DNA of 64,000 nucleotides. Origin: Actinoplanes teichomyceticus ATCC 31121. GTDB lineage: Bacteria > Actinomycetota > Actinomycetes > Mycobacteriales > Micromonosporaceae. Shown piece after piece: positions 7,797-16,470 of the stretch (position 1 is its first letter; each line of letters begins with the position of its first letter). The notes under the pieces were generated by a model. That model saw only the letters and a program-made list of their open reading frames with translations, did not search any database and had not been told where the DNA came from. The position numbers were made by a program, and so were the translations under genes. The stretch covers positions 5,481,001-5,545,000 of the forward strand of contig NZ_CP023865.1 of the NCBI RefSeq assembly GCF_003711105.1. The letters run 5' to 3'.

Positions 7797-9500
7797 ATGG
7801 ACGAAGACCTCGCGACCAGCACCGATGCAGGCTTCGCCGGACTCGGCCTGCGGCCGGAGCTGCTGCGCGCCCTGTCCGATCTCGGCTACGAGGAGCCCAC
7901 CCCGATCCAGCGGGAGGCGATCACTCCGCTTGTCGCCGGGCACGACCTGGTGGGCCAGGCGGCGACCGGCACCGGCAAGACCGCGGCGTTCGCGCTGCCG
8001 CTGCTGCAAAGTCTGCCGACCGGCGGCACGGACGGGCCGGCCGCGCTGGTGCTCGTGCCGACCCGGGAGCTTGCCGAACAGGTGTCGCAGGCGGTGCACC
8101 GGTACGGGCGCGACCTGAACGTCCGGGTCCTGCCGGTGTACGGCGGGCAGCCGATCAGCCGGCAGCTGCAGGTGCTGCGGCGCGGCGTCGACGTGGTCGT
8201 CGGCACGCCGGGACGGATCCTGGACCACATCGAGCGGGACACCCTGCGGCTCGACGGCATCCGTACCGTCGTGCTCGACGAGGCCGACGAGATGCTGGAC
8301 ATGGGTTTCGCCGAGGACATCGAGGCGATCCTGGCCGGCACGCCCGCGGAACGCCAGACGGTGCTGTTCTCGGCGACGATGCCGCCGCGTATCGACGCCA
8401 TCGCCCGCCGCCACCTGCGCGAGCCGCTGCGGATCCGGATGGGCCGCGACACCGCGGCGGCCGACGCCCTCCCTTCGGTACGCCAGAGCACCTACCTGGT
8501 CGCCCGCGCACACAAGACGGCGGCGCTGGGCCGGGTGCTCGACGTCGAGATGCCGGGCGCGGCGATCGTCTTCTGCCGCACCCGGGAGGAGGTCGAGGAG
8601 GTCACCGAGAGCCTGAACGGGCGCGGCTACCGGGCCGAGGCGCTGCACGGCGGGCTGAGCCAGGACCAGCGCGACCGGGTGATGGGCCGGCTGCGGGGCG
8701 GCAGCACCGAGCTGCTCGTGGCGACCGACGTGGCCGCCCGCGGGCTGGACGTGGAGCAGCTGACCCACGTCATCAACTTCACCGTGCCGTCGGCGCCGGA
8801 GGCGTACGTGCACCGCATCGGCCGGGTCGGCCGGGCCGGCCGGACCGGCGCCGCGATCACCCTGGCCGAGCCCCGCGAGCAGCGGCTGCTGAAGGCCATC
8901 GAGCGGCTCACCGGCCAGCGGATCGTGGTGGAGAAGCTGCCGACCGTCACCGATCTGCGGGCCCGCCGTCTGGAACTGGTCCGCACCACGGTGCAGGAGG
9001 CCATGGCCGCCGACGATCTGGACCGTTTCCGGTCGGTCCTGGACTCGCTCATCGAGGAGGCGGACCTCGAACAGGTCGCGCTGGCCGGCCTGAAGCTGCT
9101 GCACGAGGCGAACGGCGGCGACGTCGACGAGCCGGAGATCCCGTCCGCGATGCCGCTGCGAGACCGCGAGCCGCGGCGCAACGAGGCTCGTGGCCCGGCC
9201 GGTGGCGGCCCGGGCCCGGACCGGTACGGCGACAAGCGCTGGGCGCGCAACCGCGGCGCGGTGACCCGGGTGTTCGTCGGGCTGGGCCGCCGCGCGGGGC
9301 TGCGCCCGCAGGACCTGGTCGGCGCCATCGCCGGTGAGGCCGGCCTGCCCGCCCGCGACGTCGGGGCGATCCAGATCACCGACCGGTTCGCACTGGTCGA
9401 GGTCCCGGAGGCGGAGGCCGATCGGGTGATCCGGGCACTGAGCCACAGCACCATCCGGGGCCGCCGCCCGACGGTGCGCCGGGACCGCCCGAACCGCTGA
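7797..9500 (+). CDS. DEAD-box ATP-dependent RNA helicase with DbpA-like RNA-binding domain
   Basis: 567 aa. All core motifs are present: the Q-motif region (PTPIQREAI), Walker A ATGTGKT near residue 57, PTRELAEQ, TPGRILD, the DEAD box near residue 160, SAT, then ATDVAARGLD and HRIGRVGRAGR in the second RecA domain. The C-terminal ~80 residues (RVFVGLGRRAGL...RFALVEVPEAEA) form the DbpA/CsdA-type RNA-recognition domain. The family remodels structured RNA in ribosome assembly, cold adaptation and RNA decay. Start at ATG 7797 is supported by the leaderless promoter and by the loss of family-like sequence further upstream. A strong hairpin follows the stop. Confidence 0.93.
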   Translation: MDEDLATSTDAGFAGLGLRPELLRALSDLGYEEPTPIQREAITPLVAGHDLVGQAATGTGKTAAFALPLLQSLPTGGTDGPAALVLVPTRELAEQVSQAVHRYGRDLNVRVLPVYGGQPISRQLQVLRRGVDVVVGTPGRILDHIERDTLRLDGIRTVVLDEADEMLDMGFAEDIEAILAGTPAERQTVLFSATMPPRIDAIARRHLREPLRIRMGRDTAAADALPSVRQSTYLVARAHKTAALGRVLDVEMPGAAIVFCRTREEVEEVTESLNGRGYRAEALHGGLSQDQRDRVMGRLRGGSTELLVATDVAARGLDVEQLTHVINFTVPSAPEAYVHRIGRVGRAGRTGAAITLAEPREQRLLKAIERLTGQRIVVEKLPTVTDLRARRLELVRTTVQEAMAADDLDRFRSVLDSLIEEADLEQVALAGLKLLHEANGGDVDEPEIPSAMPLRDREPRRNEARGPAGGGPGPDRYGDKRWARNRGAVTRVFVGLGRRAGLRPQDLVGAIAGEAGLPARDVGAIQITDRFALVEVPEAEADRVIRALSHSTIRGRRPTVRRDRPNR

Positions 9501-9505
9501 TCGCT

Positions 9506-9551
9506 CGCGCGGTCTGGTGGCCCGGCCGCGGCCCGGTCACCAGACCGCGCG
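9506..9551 (+). terminator. Hairpin terminator after the helicase gene
   Basis: CGCGCGGTCTGGTG (9506-9519) pairs perfectly with CACCAGACCGCGCG (9538-9551) across an 18-nt loop, starting 6 nt after the stop codon. There is no T-tract, as is usual in high-GC actinobacteria. Confidence 0.8.
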
Positions 9552-9552
9552 G

Positions 9553-10406
9553 ATCGGTCGGTCGGAGTGTCCAGCCGGCCCTTGACGACCTCAAGGTCTG
9601 AGCAGCGTGACCCGGACGTCCACGTTCCTGCACGCCGCGCGTCGACCCGGTCAGCCGGGCGATCCGTTGCCCGGGATCCGGCGGCTCCTCGACAGCGACG
9701 CGGTCGATCTGCCGCAGGAGCATCCGGTAACCCTCCTGGGCATGCCGGTCGTCCCGACCGACCAGCGAGAGGGCGCCCCCTATGGCCCTGATACCGACGT
9801 CGGTGATCTCCGTGCGCCGTGGCGGCGGATCCGGCAGCGTCAGGGATCGCAAGAATCTGTTCCGCTCCGCGATGTCGGCCACCTTGCGGCCGTCAAGCCA
9901 TTTTGTGCCCGGCTCCCTCCTCGCACCTGCCGTGACCCCGGCACTGGATGCGAATACGTAGGTGCACCATTCTCCCGTCGCGCGCCACACCCGGTGGAGA
10001 TCCTGCAGTGGTTTCCGCAGCTCCTGCATGGGCCAGTCACCGGTGCCGGGATCCCGGTGTTTCCCTGAGACGAGTTCCGGGCCGTCGTCCGCCGCGATCG
10101 CGATGTAGTCCGTGAACCACTCGACGATGAGTGCGATGACCGCGCTCAGCTCCTCGGAGGCAAGGTCGGCGATGCGCCGGAGCGCGACACACTCATGCTG
10201 ATAGCGGAATCGCCACGGATAGCAGGTGCGGCATTACGGTCATCGAAGTACATATCGACCTCCGACGACGGCACCCCGTCACCATAGAGGGTGCTCATAT
10301 CCACGGCAACGCCGCGTATCGACCCCGACATATCGCCGACGGCCATCGCCCGAGTGGCCCGATCGCAATTCGGGACAGGCTCACGCCGACACACTCCGAC
10401 AATCAT
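9553..10406 (-). pseudogene. Frameshifted hypothetical gene
   Basis: Not recognised. A leftward open frame from about 10237 down past 9590 reads like real protein (EWFTDYIAIAADDGPELV, WLDGRKVADIAERNRF, TDVGIRAIGGALSLVGRDD) but has no ATG, GTG or TTG start. A second frame from ATG 10406 carries a plausible N-terminus (MSTLYGDGVPSSEVDMYF) and runs out of sense where the first begins. A single frameshift between about 10160 and 10237 would join them into one protein. The first frame stays open to 9376, across the helicase terminator, so the true 3' end is uncertain. A sequencing error cannot be excluded. Confidence 0.4.
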
Positions 10407-10497
10407 ATCCGCACGGAGCGTAATGGGAAGCGCAGCAATATAGTCATGGGACTACCCGCGTTAAGACAAGTTGACGCTGATCTACTTCTCGAATTCC

Positions 10498-10503
10498 TAA
10501 GGT
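10498..10503 (+). promoter_or_regulatory. Possible leaderless -10 for the DUF2075 gene
   Basis: TAAGGT, 6 nt, then ATG 10510. The surrounding 250 bp are noticeably less GC-rich than the rest of the window. A TTGACG lies at 10471-10476 but its spacing to TAAGGT (21 nt) is longer than usual. The AAGG could alternatively act as a weak ribosome-binding site. Confidence 0.45.
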
Positions 10504-10509
10504 CCGACC

Positions 10510-12537
10510 ATGACTCGGGGCGGGACAACAGGCAGCGTCACATTCCACGGATCCACCAGCCCGCGCCGGGATCGCTATGCGGCCTCGGTCAGGGATTTTC
10601 ATGCCGCCACACGACCGGGCGCGATCGACACTCTCGTGGAACGGCTGGCCGGCGCGGTTCTCTCCGACCGGCGGCGAGACATCGGAGAGATCGGTTCCTG
10701 GACCGCCAGCCTGCCGGCTCTGGCCGACATCCTGCATGCGGCAGGTCTGCACGATTCGTGGATCGCTCTCGAATATCGGCCCTATCAGGCCGGCTGGAGC
10801 CGCGCCGACGCGGTCATCGCGGGAACCCGGGCGAATGGCCGAGCCGCGTATCTCGTCGTCGAGCTGAAACAATGGCAGCAAGCCACCTGGAACGCCGTGG
10901 ATGAATGCGTCACCGGCACCGGCGCCCGCTACGAACGCGACCGCGGGCTCGCACACCCCTACCATCAGGCACGCGACTACAGCCAGTTCATCCGCAATTT
11001 CACTGATGGGATGCACGACGAGAACGAGGTCGCCATCGCCGCGGCAGCGTATCTCCACAATGCCACCGAAAGGTCCATCGAGACGCTTCGGACCGCGGGC
11101 CTCGACGAGGCCGAGGCAACTTTCAGCGGGGACCCGGAAGGGCGTCGCAGGTTCATCGCCTTCCTGAAGGCGTTCTTCGCTTCGGACGGCACCGGCGCAG
11201 AAGCGTGGGAAGATCTGTGCTGGGCACCGTACCGGCAGGGGCCATCGATCCTGGAGGCCGCTACTCGGATCTTCACCGATCGAACGGTATATCCGTTGAC
11301 GGACGAACAGCGGAACGCATTCAGCTACATCCAGAAGAAGGTCTCGGACGCCCTTGATCCACAGGCTGACCGGGAGCAGGCGATTATTGTCGTCAAAGGC
11401 GGACCGGGAACCGGGAAAACCTGGATCGCCATGCATCTGCTGGGCGCCAACGCAAATGCCGGGCGTCAGGTCAGCTACAGCACCAACTCAACCGCACTGC
11501 GCAACGCATTACAGAAGGGCGCCGGCTTCAACAAGCATCTCGGCACGGAGTACGCCGCCAAGCTGATCACCTCGGCTCGCATCTACGACGACTTCGCGAC
11601 CCGTACGAAGCTCGACGTTCTCATCGTCGACGAGGCACAGCGGCTCACGGAGTGGAATGTTCCCACCGGTCACCAGAATCGCAAGGACCGGCAGGAGTAC
11701 CTCGAAAAGCGCAGGATCACACAGCTGTTCGAACTGAAGAAGTCCGCGAAGGTGCTGGTACTGTTCATCGGCGAGGACCAGGCCTCCACCTACAAGGACT
11801 TCGTAACGATCGCTCACGCGGAGGAAATCGCTGCCCGAACTGGTGCCGATTTCAAGGTATTTGAACTCACCGAACAGCACCGGAGCGGCGGCTCCCAGGC
11901 ATTCGAAGCATGGGTCGACGCACTCCTCGACGGGGAGCCGACGGTCTGGCATGACGAGGACTCCTTCAAAGTACGAGTGGTCGACTCCCCTGAAGCCCTC
12001 GAGGATGCAGTTCTCGGGGACGCTGCAGACGGTGACGGCCGTCTGGTCGCGGGCTTCTGCTGGACCTGGCTGAACACCGAAGCAAGAACTCTCGGCGAAT
12101 TGCCTTTCGATATCAAGATCGGCGACTGGAAGAAACATTGGAACCTGCGCAAGCCGATGGGTGGCTACCCCAAGGATGACGACTGGGCCCGGAATCCCAA
12201 GGGAGCTGCACAGGTCGGTTCCATCTTCACCGCGCAGGGCTTCGAGTTCCCGCGAGTCGGCGTCATCATGGGCCCTGACCTGACATGGGACGCCGCCAGC
12301 GGGCGAATGACGGTACACATGGACGCGTGCCGGTACTCGAAGCTCGTTCAGGAGCACGGCGACACCCCGACTGGCGACGCGCGTATCCGTAATCAGTACC
12401 GAGTTCTGCTGACCCGTGCCATGAGCAGCGTCGTTCTGTACTCCACCGACCCCGACACCCGGGCTCTGCTCAAGCGCATCGTCAACCCTGCCGGGCCACT
12501 GACCGAGTCGAGCGACGGCAACAGGACACCGGGCTGA
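10510..12537 (+). CDS. DUF2075 (Schlafen group 3-like) helicase with N-terminal PD-(D/E)xK-like motif
   Basis: 675 aa. The N-terminal ~240 residues contain D100 in SRADAVI and E118-L-K120 in VVELKQW, the spacing of a PD-(D/E)xK nuclease core. The C-terminal part is a DUF2075 superfamily 1-like ATPase: Walker A GGPGTGKT at 297-304, Walker B VLIVDEAQRL near 368-377, an ELTEQHRSGGS motif and a late FTAQGFEFPRVGVI...YRVLLTRAM block typical of SF1 motifs V-VI. Family members are scattered in accessory and defence regions and are thought to act on DNA or RNA. The fusion predicts a nuclease-helicase. It stands alone, with no evident partner, in a stretch of accessory genes. Confidence 0.8.
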   Translation: MTRGGTTGSVTFHGSTSPRRDRYAASVRDFHAATRPGAIDTLVERLAGAVLSDRRRDIGEIGSWTASLPALADILHAAGLHDSWIALEYRPYQAGWSRADAVIAGTRANGRAAYLVVELKQWQQATWNAVDECVTGTGARYERDRGLAHPYHQARDYSQFIRNFTDGMHDENEVAIAAAAYLHNATERSIETLRTAGLDEAEATFSGDPEGRRRFIAFLKAFFASDGTGAEAWEDLCWAPYRQGPSILEAATRIFTDRTVYPLTDEQRNAFSYIQKKVSDALDPQADREQAIIVVKGGPGTGKTWIAMHLLGANANAGRQVSYSTNSTALRNALQKGAGFNKHLGTEYAAKLITSARIYDDFATRTKLDVLIVDEAQRLTEWNVPTGHQNRKDRQEYLEKRRITQLFELKKSAKVLVLFIGEDQASTYKDFVTIAHAEEIAARTGADFKVFELTEQHRSGGSQAFEAWVDALLDGEPTVWHDEDSFKVRVVDSPEALEDAVLGDAADGDGRLVAGFCWTWLNTEARTLGELPFDIKIGDWKKHWNLRKPMGGYPKDDDWARNPKGAAQVGSIFTAQGFEFPRVGVIMGPDLTWDAASGRMTVHMDACRYSKLVQEHGDTPTGDARIRNQYRVLLTRAMSSVVLYSTDPDTRALLKRIVNPAGPLTESSDGNRTPG

Positions 12538-12757
12538 CCAGACGCCGGCTGAGCGCGGGACAGGTCAGCGCCGGATCAGCACCCGGCGGCGAGCACGGCG
12601 AGGTGGCCGTCGACGGCGGCCCACAGGTGGTCATCCGGGAAGGTGCCGAAGCGTCCGTGCATCCGGCACCGGTCGCGGCCCCGGTAGCCGCTCCCGACCC
12701 GGCGCATGTGGGGGCAGATCCGATCCTGCCCGGTTCCGGCTCTGATGGAATGTGGAC

Positions 12758-14362
12758 ATGGCGTGGTTCAGCGACGGGGATCTGCGGCGGCTGGCCGGCG
12801 CGAAATCGTACGGCCGGGGGGTCGACTATGTCGGCGCGGTCGGGATCGTGGACGAGTTGCCGGACGGCGTGGCCGCCACCGTCGAGGGTGCCGAGGAGTA
12901 TGTGGTGCGCCTGACCCGGCGCGGCGGGCTGCGCGGCGAGTGCTCGTGTCCGTGGGGTCAGGACGGCAACTTCTGCAAGCACTGCGTCGCGGTCGGCTTG
13001 TCGCTGCTCGCCGCGGAGCCGGCCGGACCACGGCGCAGGGCGGCCCGAACCGATCTGCGGGCGTTCCTGCGGACGATGCCCCGCGACGAGCTGATCGACC
13101 TGGTGCTGCGGCTCGCCGAGGACGATCCGGCGCTGTACCGGCGGCTGTCGCTGCGGGCGGCGACGCACGGCGAGCCCGACGTCAAGGAGCTGCGCCGGTT
13201 GATCGGTGGGCTGCGGGGCAGGGGTTTTCTCGCGTACGGGCGCAGTTTCGACTTCGCGCGCAAGGCCGGCGACGTGCTGGACGCGCTGGACGAGGTGGCC
13301 GCCCGGCATCCGGGACCGGTCGTACCGTTGTACCGGACCGCCATTCAACACCTGACCAGCACGCTGGAGCGGGCCGACGACTCCGCCGGGGCCATCGGTG
13401 ACGTGCTGGAGCGGGTCGTCGCGTCGTACGCGAAAGCCTGCCGGGCCGCGCCACCGGACGACCCGGCCGAGCTCGCGACATGGCTGATCGACTTCCAGGT
13501 GCGGGGACCGGGGTGGCCGGAGTTGCCGATCGCCGAGTTCTCCGGGGCGCTGGGCGAGACCGGGCTCAGCGCGTACCGGAGGCATCTGTCGGGGTTGGCC
13601 GGTGACGATTGGGCGGTGCGCCACCTGCGGGAGGACTATCTGCGGGTGATCGCGAAGGACACCGACGCACTGGTGGCGCTGTATGCCGAGGAGCTTCCGC
13701 AGGCGTACCAGTACGTGCGGATCGCCCAGGCGCTGCGCGACGCGGGACGGCCGGAGGAGGCGATCCGCCGGCTGCGCCGCGGGCGCAACGAGGCGGATCG
13801 GCCCGATCCCCGTATCGGCCGGCTGCTGGCCGAGTTGCTCACCGGCCAGGGCGACCACGGGGAAGCGGTCGACGTGTGGTGGGAGCTGTTCACCGCCGAC
13901 CCCACCGGTGACCGGCACCGCGGTCTGCTCGACGCGGCCGAGCGGGCCGGGACGCTCACCGCGGTGGCCGATCGGGCGCTGGCTCATCTGTACGAGAACG
14001 CGGCTCGCGGCCCCCATCTCGCCGACGTGCTGCTGCGGGTGCTGCTCGACACCGGCGATGCGGACGCCGCGTGGGACGCCACACAGCGGTTCCCCTGCGG
14101 GCCCGGCATGCGGTACACCGTCGCGCAGATCCGGGCGCGGACGCATCCGGCGGAGGCGCTCCCGGTCTTCGCCGACCGCGTCGCGGCGGCGATCGACCGC
14201 CGGGACCGGCGATCGTACGACGAGGCCGCGCGAACCCTGGCCGAGATGCGCGACCTGTACCGGCGGGCCGGTGAGCACTTCGATGCGTTTCTGACCGGGA
14301 TCAGGGAGCAGCACCGCCGCAAGTCGGCCTTCCTCGCGGCACTCGCCCGGATGGGGCTGTGA
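12758..14362 (+). CDS. SWIM zinc-finger protein with helical-repeat C-terminus
   Basis: 534 aa from ATG 12758; an in-frame GTG two codons earlier is the alternative. The SWIM signature CxCx(n)CxH is exact: C62-S-C64, C73-K-H75, in CSCPWGQDGNFCKHC. SWIM domains bind zinc and mediate nucleic-acid or protein contacts. The remaining ~430 residues are Ala/Leu/Arg-rich with repeated helix pairs (for example QAYQYVRIAQALRDAGRPEEAI), consistent with TPR-like solenoids. Common in actinomycetes, function undefined. No operon partner: the upstream gene ends 220 bp away. Confidence 0.82.
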   Translation: MAWFSDGDLRRLAGAKSYGRGVDYVGAVGIVDELPDGVAATVEGAEEYVVRLTRRGGLRGECSCPWGQDGNFCKHCVAVGLSLLAAEPAGPRRRAARTDLRAFLRTMPRDELIDLVLRLAEDDPALYRRLSLRAATHGEPDVKELRRLIGGLRGRGFLAYGRSFDFARKAGDVLDALDEVAARHPGPVVPLYRTAIQHLTSTLERADDSAGAIGDVLERVVASYAKACRAAPPDDPAELATWLIDFQVRGPGWPELPIAEFSGALGETGLSAYRRHLSGLAGDDWAVRHLREDYLRVIAKDTDALVALYAEELPQAYQYVRIAQALRDAGRPEEAIRRLRRGRNEADRPDPRIGRLLAELLTGQGDHGEAVDVWWELFTADPTGDRHRGLLDAAERAGTLTAVADRALAHLYENAARGPHLADVLLRVLLDTGDADAAWDATQRFPCGPGMRYTVAQIRARTHPAEALPVFADRVAAAIDRRDRRSYDEAARTLAEMRDLYRRAGEHFDAFLTGIREQHRRKSAFLAALARMGL

Positions 14363-14392
14363 GATGCGAAGACAACCCCGGCATGGTGGCCC

Positions 14393-14662
14393 GTGGACCG
14401 ACGCCTGATGCTCGACACCAACGTCCTGAGCACCTATAGGAGCGAGGAGCCAGCGACCGGGCAGCTCTCGACAACGACGACCTCGCCGCCGCGGTTCGCG
14501 CAACGCTTCATCCATCCACGCCTACGTCGAGGTCACGTGTTCACGCGTGGGCCGGACATTGCACCATGCGAGCCGTGCCATGGTCGTTCCCGGCAACCCA
14601 TTGCCAGGCCGTTTGACCAGCTCATAGGCAGATGGGCGCAGCCGGAGCGCGCTGACCACTGA
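14393..14662 (+). pseudogene. PIN-domain (VapC-like) remnant
   Basis: The N-terminal strand of a PIN RNase, RLMLDTNVLS with its first catalytic Asp, is present right after a GTG. The following sequence shows no further PIN motifs, so the gene appears truncated or scrambled. A full VapC is ~130 aa with three more acidic residues, none of which I can find in any frame. Confidence 0.4.
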
Positions 14663-14688
14663 TCACTGGATCCCGCTGTGCCGGCGAT

Positions 14689-14790
14689 ATGGCCGGGTCT
14701 CGCACGGTAACGGTGCGGGTCGTCGTGGAACGCGACGAAGACGGCGTGTGGTGCGCCCACAGCCGGTCCTACCCCGCGGAGTCGTGCTGC
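14689..14790 (+). pseudogene. HicB-like antitoxin fragment
   Basis: A short stretch encodes VTVRVVVERDEDGVWCAHS, which matches the first two beta strands of HicB-type antitoxins (a hydrophobic strand, then D-E-D-G). The frame then degenerates. Together with the PIN remnant this suggests decayed toxin-antitoxin genes in the 480 bp between the SWIM gene and the CRP gene. Low certainty because the fragment is short. Confidence 0.35.
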
Positions 14791-14842
14791 GGCAGGTCAG
14801 CGGGCCCAGCTGCGCGCGACCGGGCCATTATGAGCCCGATGG

Positions 14843-15577
14843 TCAGCGGGTCACCAGTCTGGCGACGGACTTCAGCGTCTCCGGGTCCCGGATGACGAAC
14901 CCACGGTAGACGGTGTCGATCAGCTTGGCCGCACGAAGGTCGTGCAGCGCCTTGTGCACGGTGACGTCCGCGGCGCCGCACAGGGTGGCCAGCTCGGACT
15001 GGGTCATCTCGATGTCGACGGCGATGCCGTCCGGAGTCCGGCGGCCGTGGCTGGCGCCGATCTCGGCCAGCGCCCGGGCCACCCGGATCTTGGCGGGGTA
15101 GGAGGCGAAGTCGACCCGTTGCCGGTTGGCGGCCCGCAGCCGGTCGGCGACGATGCCGGCGACCTCGATCGCAGCGTCGGCGTTTCGGCGCAGGAAGTCC
15201 CGGAACGCGTCCCGGCCGATCAGCCGGATCGCCGACGGCCGGCAGACGGTCACGGTGGCCGAGCGAGGCAGGTCGTTGAGCGCCGACATCTCACCGACGA
15301 TGTCGCCGGAGACCCGGATGGCGATCAGCGCGTGGCGGCCCTCCGGCAGCAGCGCGGTCACCTTGGCGAGGGCGTCCTCCAGCAGAACGACGTGGGTCTC
15401 CGGCAGGCCCTCGTGGATCAGGACATCGCCGCTGTCGTACCGGCGCCGGACACCGCGGCGGAGCAGGTCGGCGCGGGCCTGCGGGGCGAGCCGGCCGAGG
15501 AGCGTACGGGCCGACCACGTCACGTCCTCCACCGGGATCTCCCTGCGGCGACAAGATTCACTCACGCACCGCATCAT
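14843..15577 (-). CDS. CRP/FNR-family cyclic-nucleotide-responsive regulator
   Basis: 244 aa. The N-terminal cyclic-nucleotide-binding beta roll contains the phosphate-binding cassette G95-E96...PR105-S106-ATV. E. coli CRP uses the equivalent Glu, Arg and Ser (E72, R82, S83) for cAMP, so ligand binding looks intact. A long helix follows and then a winged HTH (MTQSELATLCGAADVTVHKALHDLRAAKLI). It is divergent from the nucleotidyl-cyclase-like gene with only 143 bp between them, which suggests that the regulator responds to a nucleotide made by that protein. Start at ATG 15577 lacks a good ribosome-binding site, so an internal start remains possible. Confidence 0.9.
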   Translation of the reverse strand: MMRCVSESCRRREIPVEDVTWSARTLLGRLAPQARADLLRRGVRRRYDSGDVLIHEGLPETHVVLLEDALAKVTALLPEGRHALIAIRVSGDIVGEMSALNDLPRSATVTVCRPSAIRLIGRDAFRDFLRRNADAAIEVAGIVADRLRAANRQRVDFASYPAKIRVARALAEIGASHGRRTPDGIAVDIEMTQSELATLCGAADVTVHKALHDLRAAKLIDTVYRGFVIRDPETLKSVARLVTR

Positions 15578-15581
15578 CGCC

Positions 15582-15599
15582 GCTACTTCGAGCTACTTC
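15582..15599. promoter_or_regulatory. Direct repeat in the CRP/cyclase intergenic region
   Basis: GCTACTTC occurs at 15582-15589 and again at 15592-15599. The 10-bp period puts both copies on the same face of the helix, just upstream of the CRP gene. Could be an autoregulatory site; it is not the classic TGTGA-N6-TCACA palindrome. Confidence 0.3.
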
Positions 15600-15720
15600 A
15601 ATACCTTGATGGCCGCACGGGGTGACGGCAATCCACCAACTCATATTTCTACGCATTCAGCGGCCCGACCGGCCGGTAGAGATGTCAGGGTCCGATACCA
15701 CACCGGGAGGGTGTACCCAG

Positions 15721-16470
15721 GTGCCCGAGTTCAGTGACCCCAAGCGGCGCGTCGTCGTCTCCGTCGACATGGAGAGCTACAGCCGCCGCAGCAACGCGCT
15801 GCAGTACCGCGCCCAGCAGGACTTCCGCCGCATCATGGACGAGGCCTCCGCCGAGCTCGGCGTGCACCGGCCGGCCTGGCTGCAGCAGCAGGCGGGGGAC
15901 GGCGAACTGGCCATTCTCCCGCCGGACGCCAGTGAGCGGGCGCTGGTGGGCAACCTGACGCCGACGCTGGACCGGCTGCTGCGGCAGTACAACATGGGCC
16001 GCAGCGAGGAGGGGCGGATCCGGTTGCGAGTCGCCGTCCACCAGGGGCTCGTGCACCTCGACGGGGCGAACGGCTTTCCCGGCGACGCGGTCGTCACGGC
16101 GTGCCGGCTCATCGACTCGCCGGTGCTCAAGGACGCGCTCAAACGGCGCTTCCCGCGCGCGAACGTGGCGCTGATGGTCTCCGATCAGATGTACACCGAC
16201 GTGGTCTGCCACTACCAGGACCTGCGACCGGATCTGTTCCAGAAGGTGCAGGCCGAACTGCAGGACAAGGGCTTCTCCCAGCCGGCCTGGCTCTACGTCC
16301 CGCACGAGAACGCCGCTGAGGAGGACGCGGCGCAACCCGCGCCGGTGACGCCGTCGCCGCGGCCGGCCGCCGCGGAGCCGCCCGGCACGCAGGTGTTCCG
16401 CGACATCCAGGCCTACGGCCCGACGGTGTTCGGCAACCACAACACCCAGCACAACGGTGAACACCGGTGA
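15721..16470 (+). CDS. Class III nucleotidyl-cyclase-like protein with C-terminal RHIM-like motif
   Basis: 249 aa. GTG 15721 has GGGAGG 9 nt upstream; upstream in-frame codons show no homology-like sequence. The domain begins RRVVVSVDMESYS, with D16 at the first metal position, followed by QQAGDGELAIL with D60 at the second, then RLRVAVHQGLV, the order seen in class III adenylate/guanylate cyclase folds. Substrate-determining residues are not obvious, so a cyclase, a degenerate sensor or a nucleotide-binding effector are all possible. A Pro/Ala linker leads to V236-FGNHNTQHN-245 at the very end, resembling bacterial RHIM-like amyloid signalling motifs. The same motif occurs near the N-terminus of the next gene. 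Stop and next start overlap (GTGA). Confidence 0.75.
   Translation: MPEFSDPKRRVVVSVDMESYSRRSNALQYRAQQDFRRIMDEASAELGVHRPAWLQQQAGDGELAILPPDASERALVGNLTPTLDRLLRQYNMGRSEEGRIRLRVAVHQGLVHLDGANGFPGDAVVTACRLIDSPVLKDALKRRFPRANVALMVSDQMYTDVVCHYQDLRPDLFQKVQAELQDKGFSQPAWLYVPHENAAEEDAAQPAPVTPSPRPAAAEPPGTQVFRDIQAYGPTVFGNHNTQHNGEHR
16428..16455 (+). repeat. 28-nt direct repeat, copy 1 (amyloid-like motif codons)
   Basis: Codes for FGNHNTQHN in the cyclase-like protein. It is identical over 28 nt to 16712-16739 in the neighbouring gene. Confidence 0.95.

Noticed and set aside
9607..10068. 153-aa plus-strand frame downstream of the helicase
   Set aside because: Lacks protein-like composition and a start signal; the opposite strand reads more naturally as a broken gene.
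15578..15720. CRP-type binding site GTGAC...TCCAC in the CRP/cyclase spacer
   Set aside because: Only partly symmetrical (one arm mismatched), too weak to call as a TGTGA-N6-TCACA operator.
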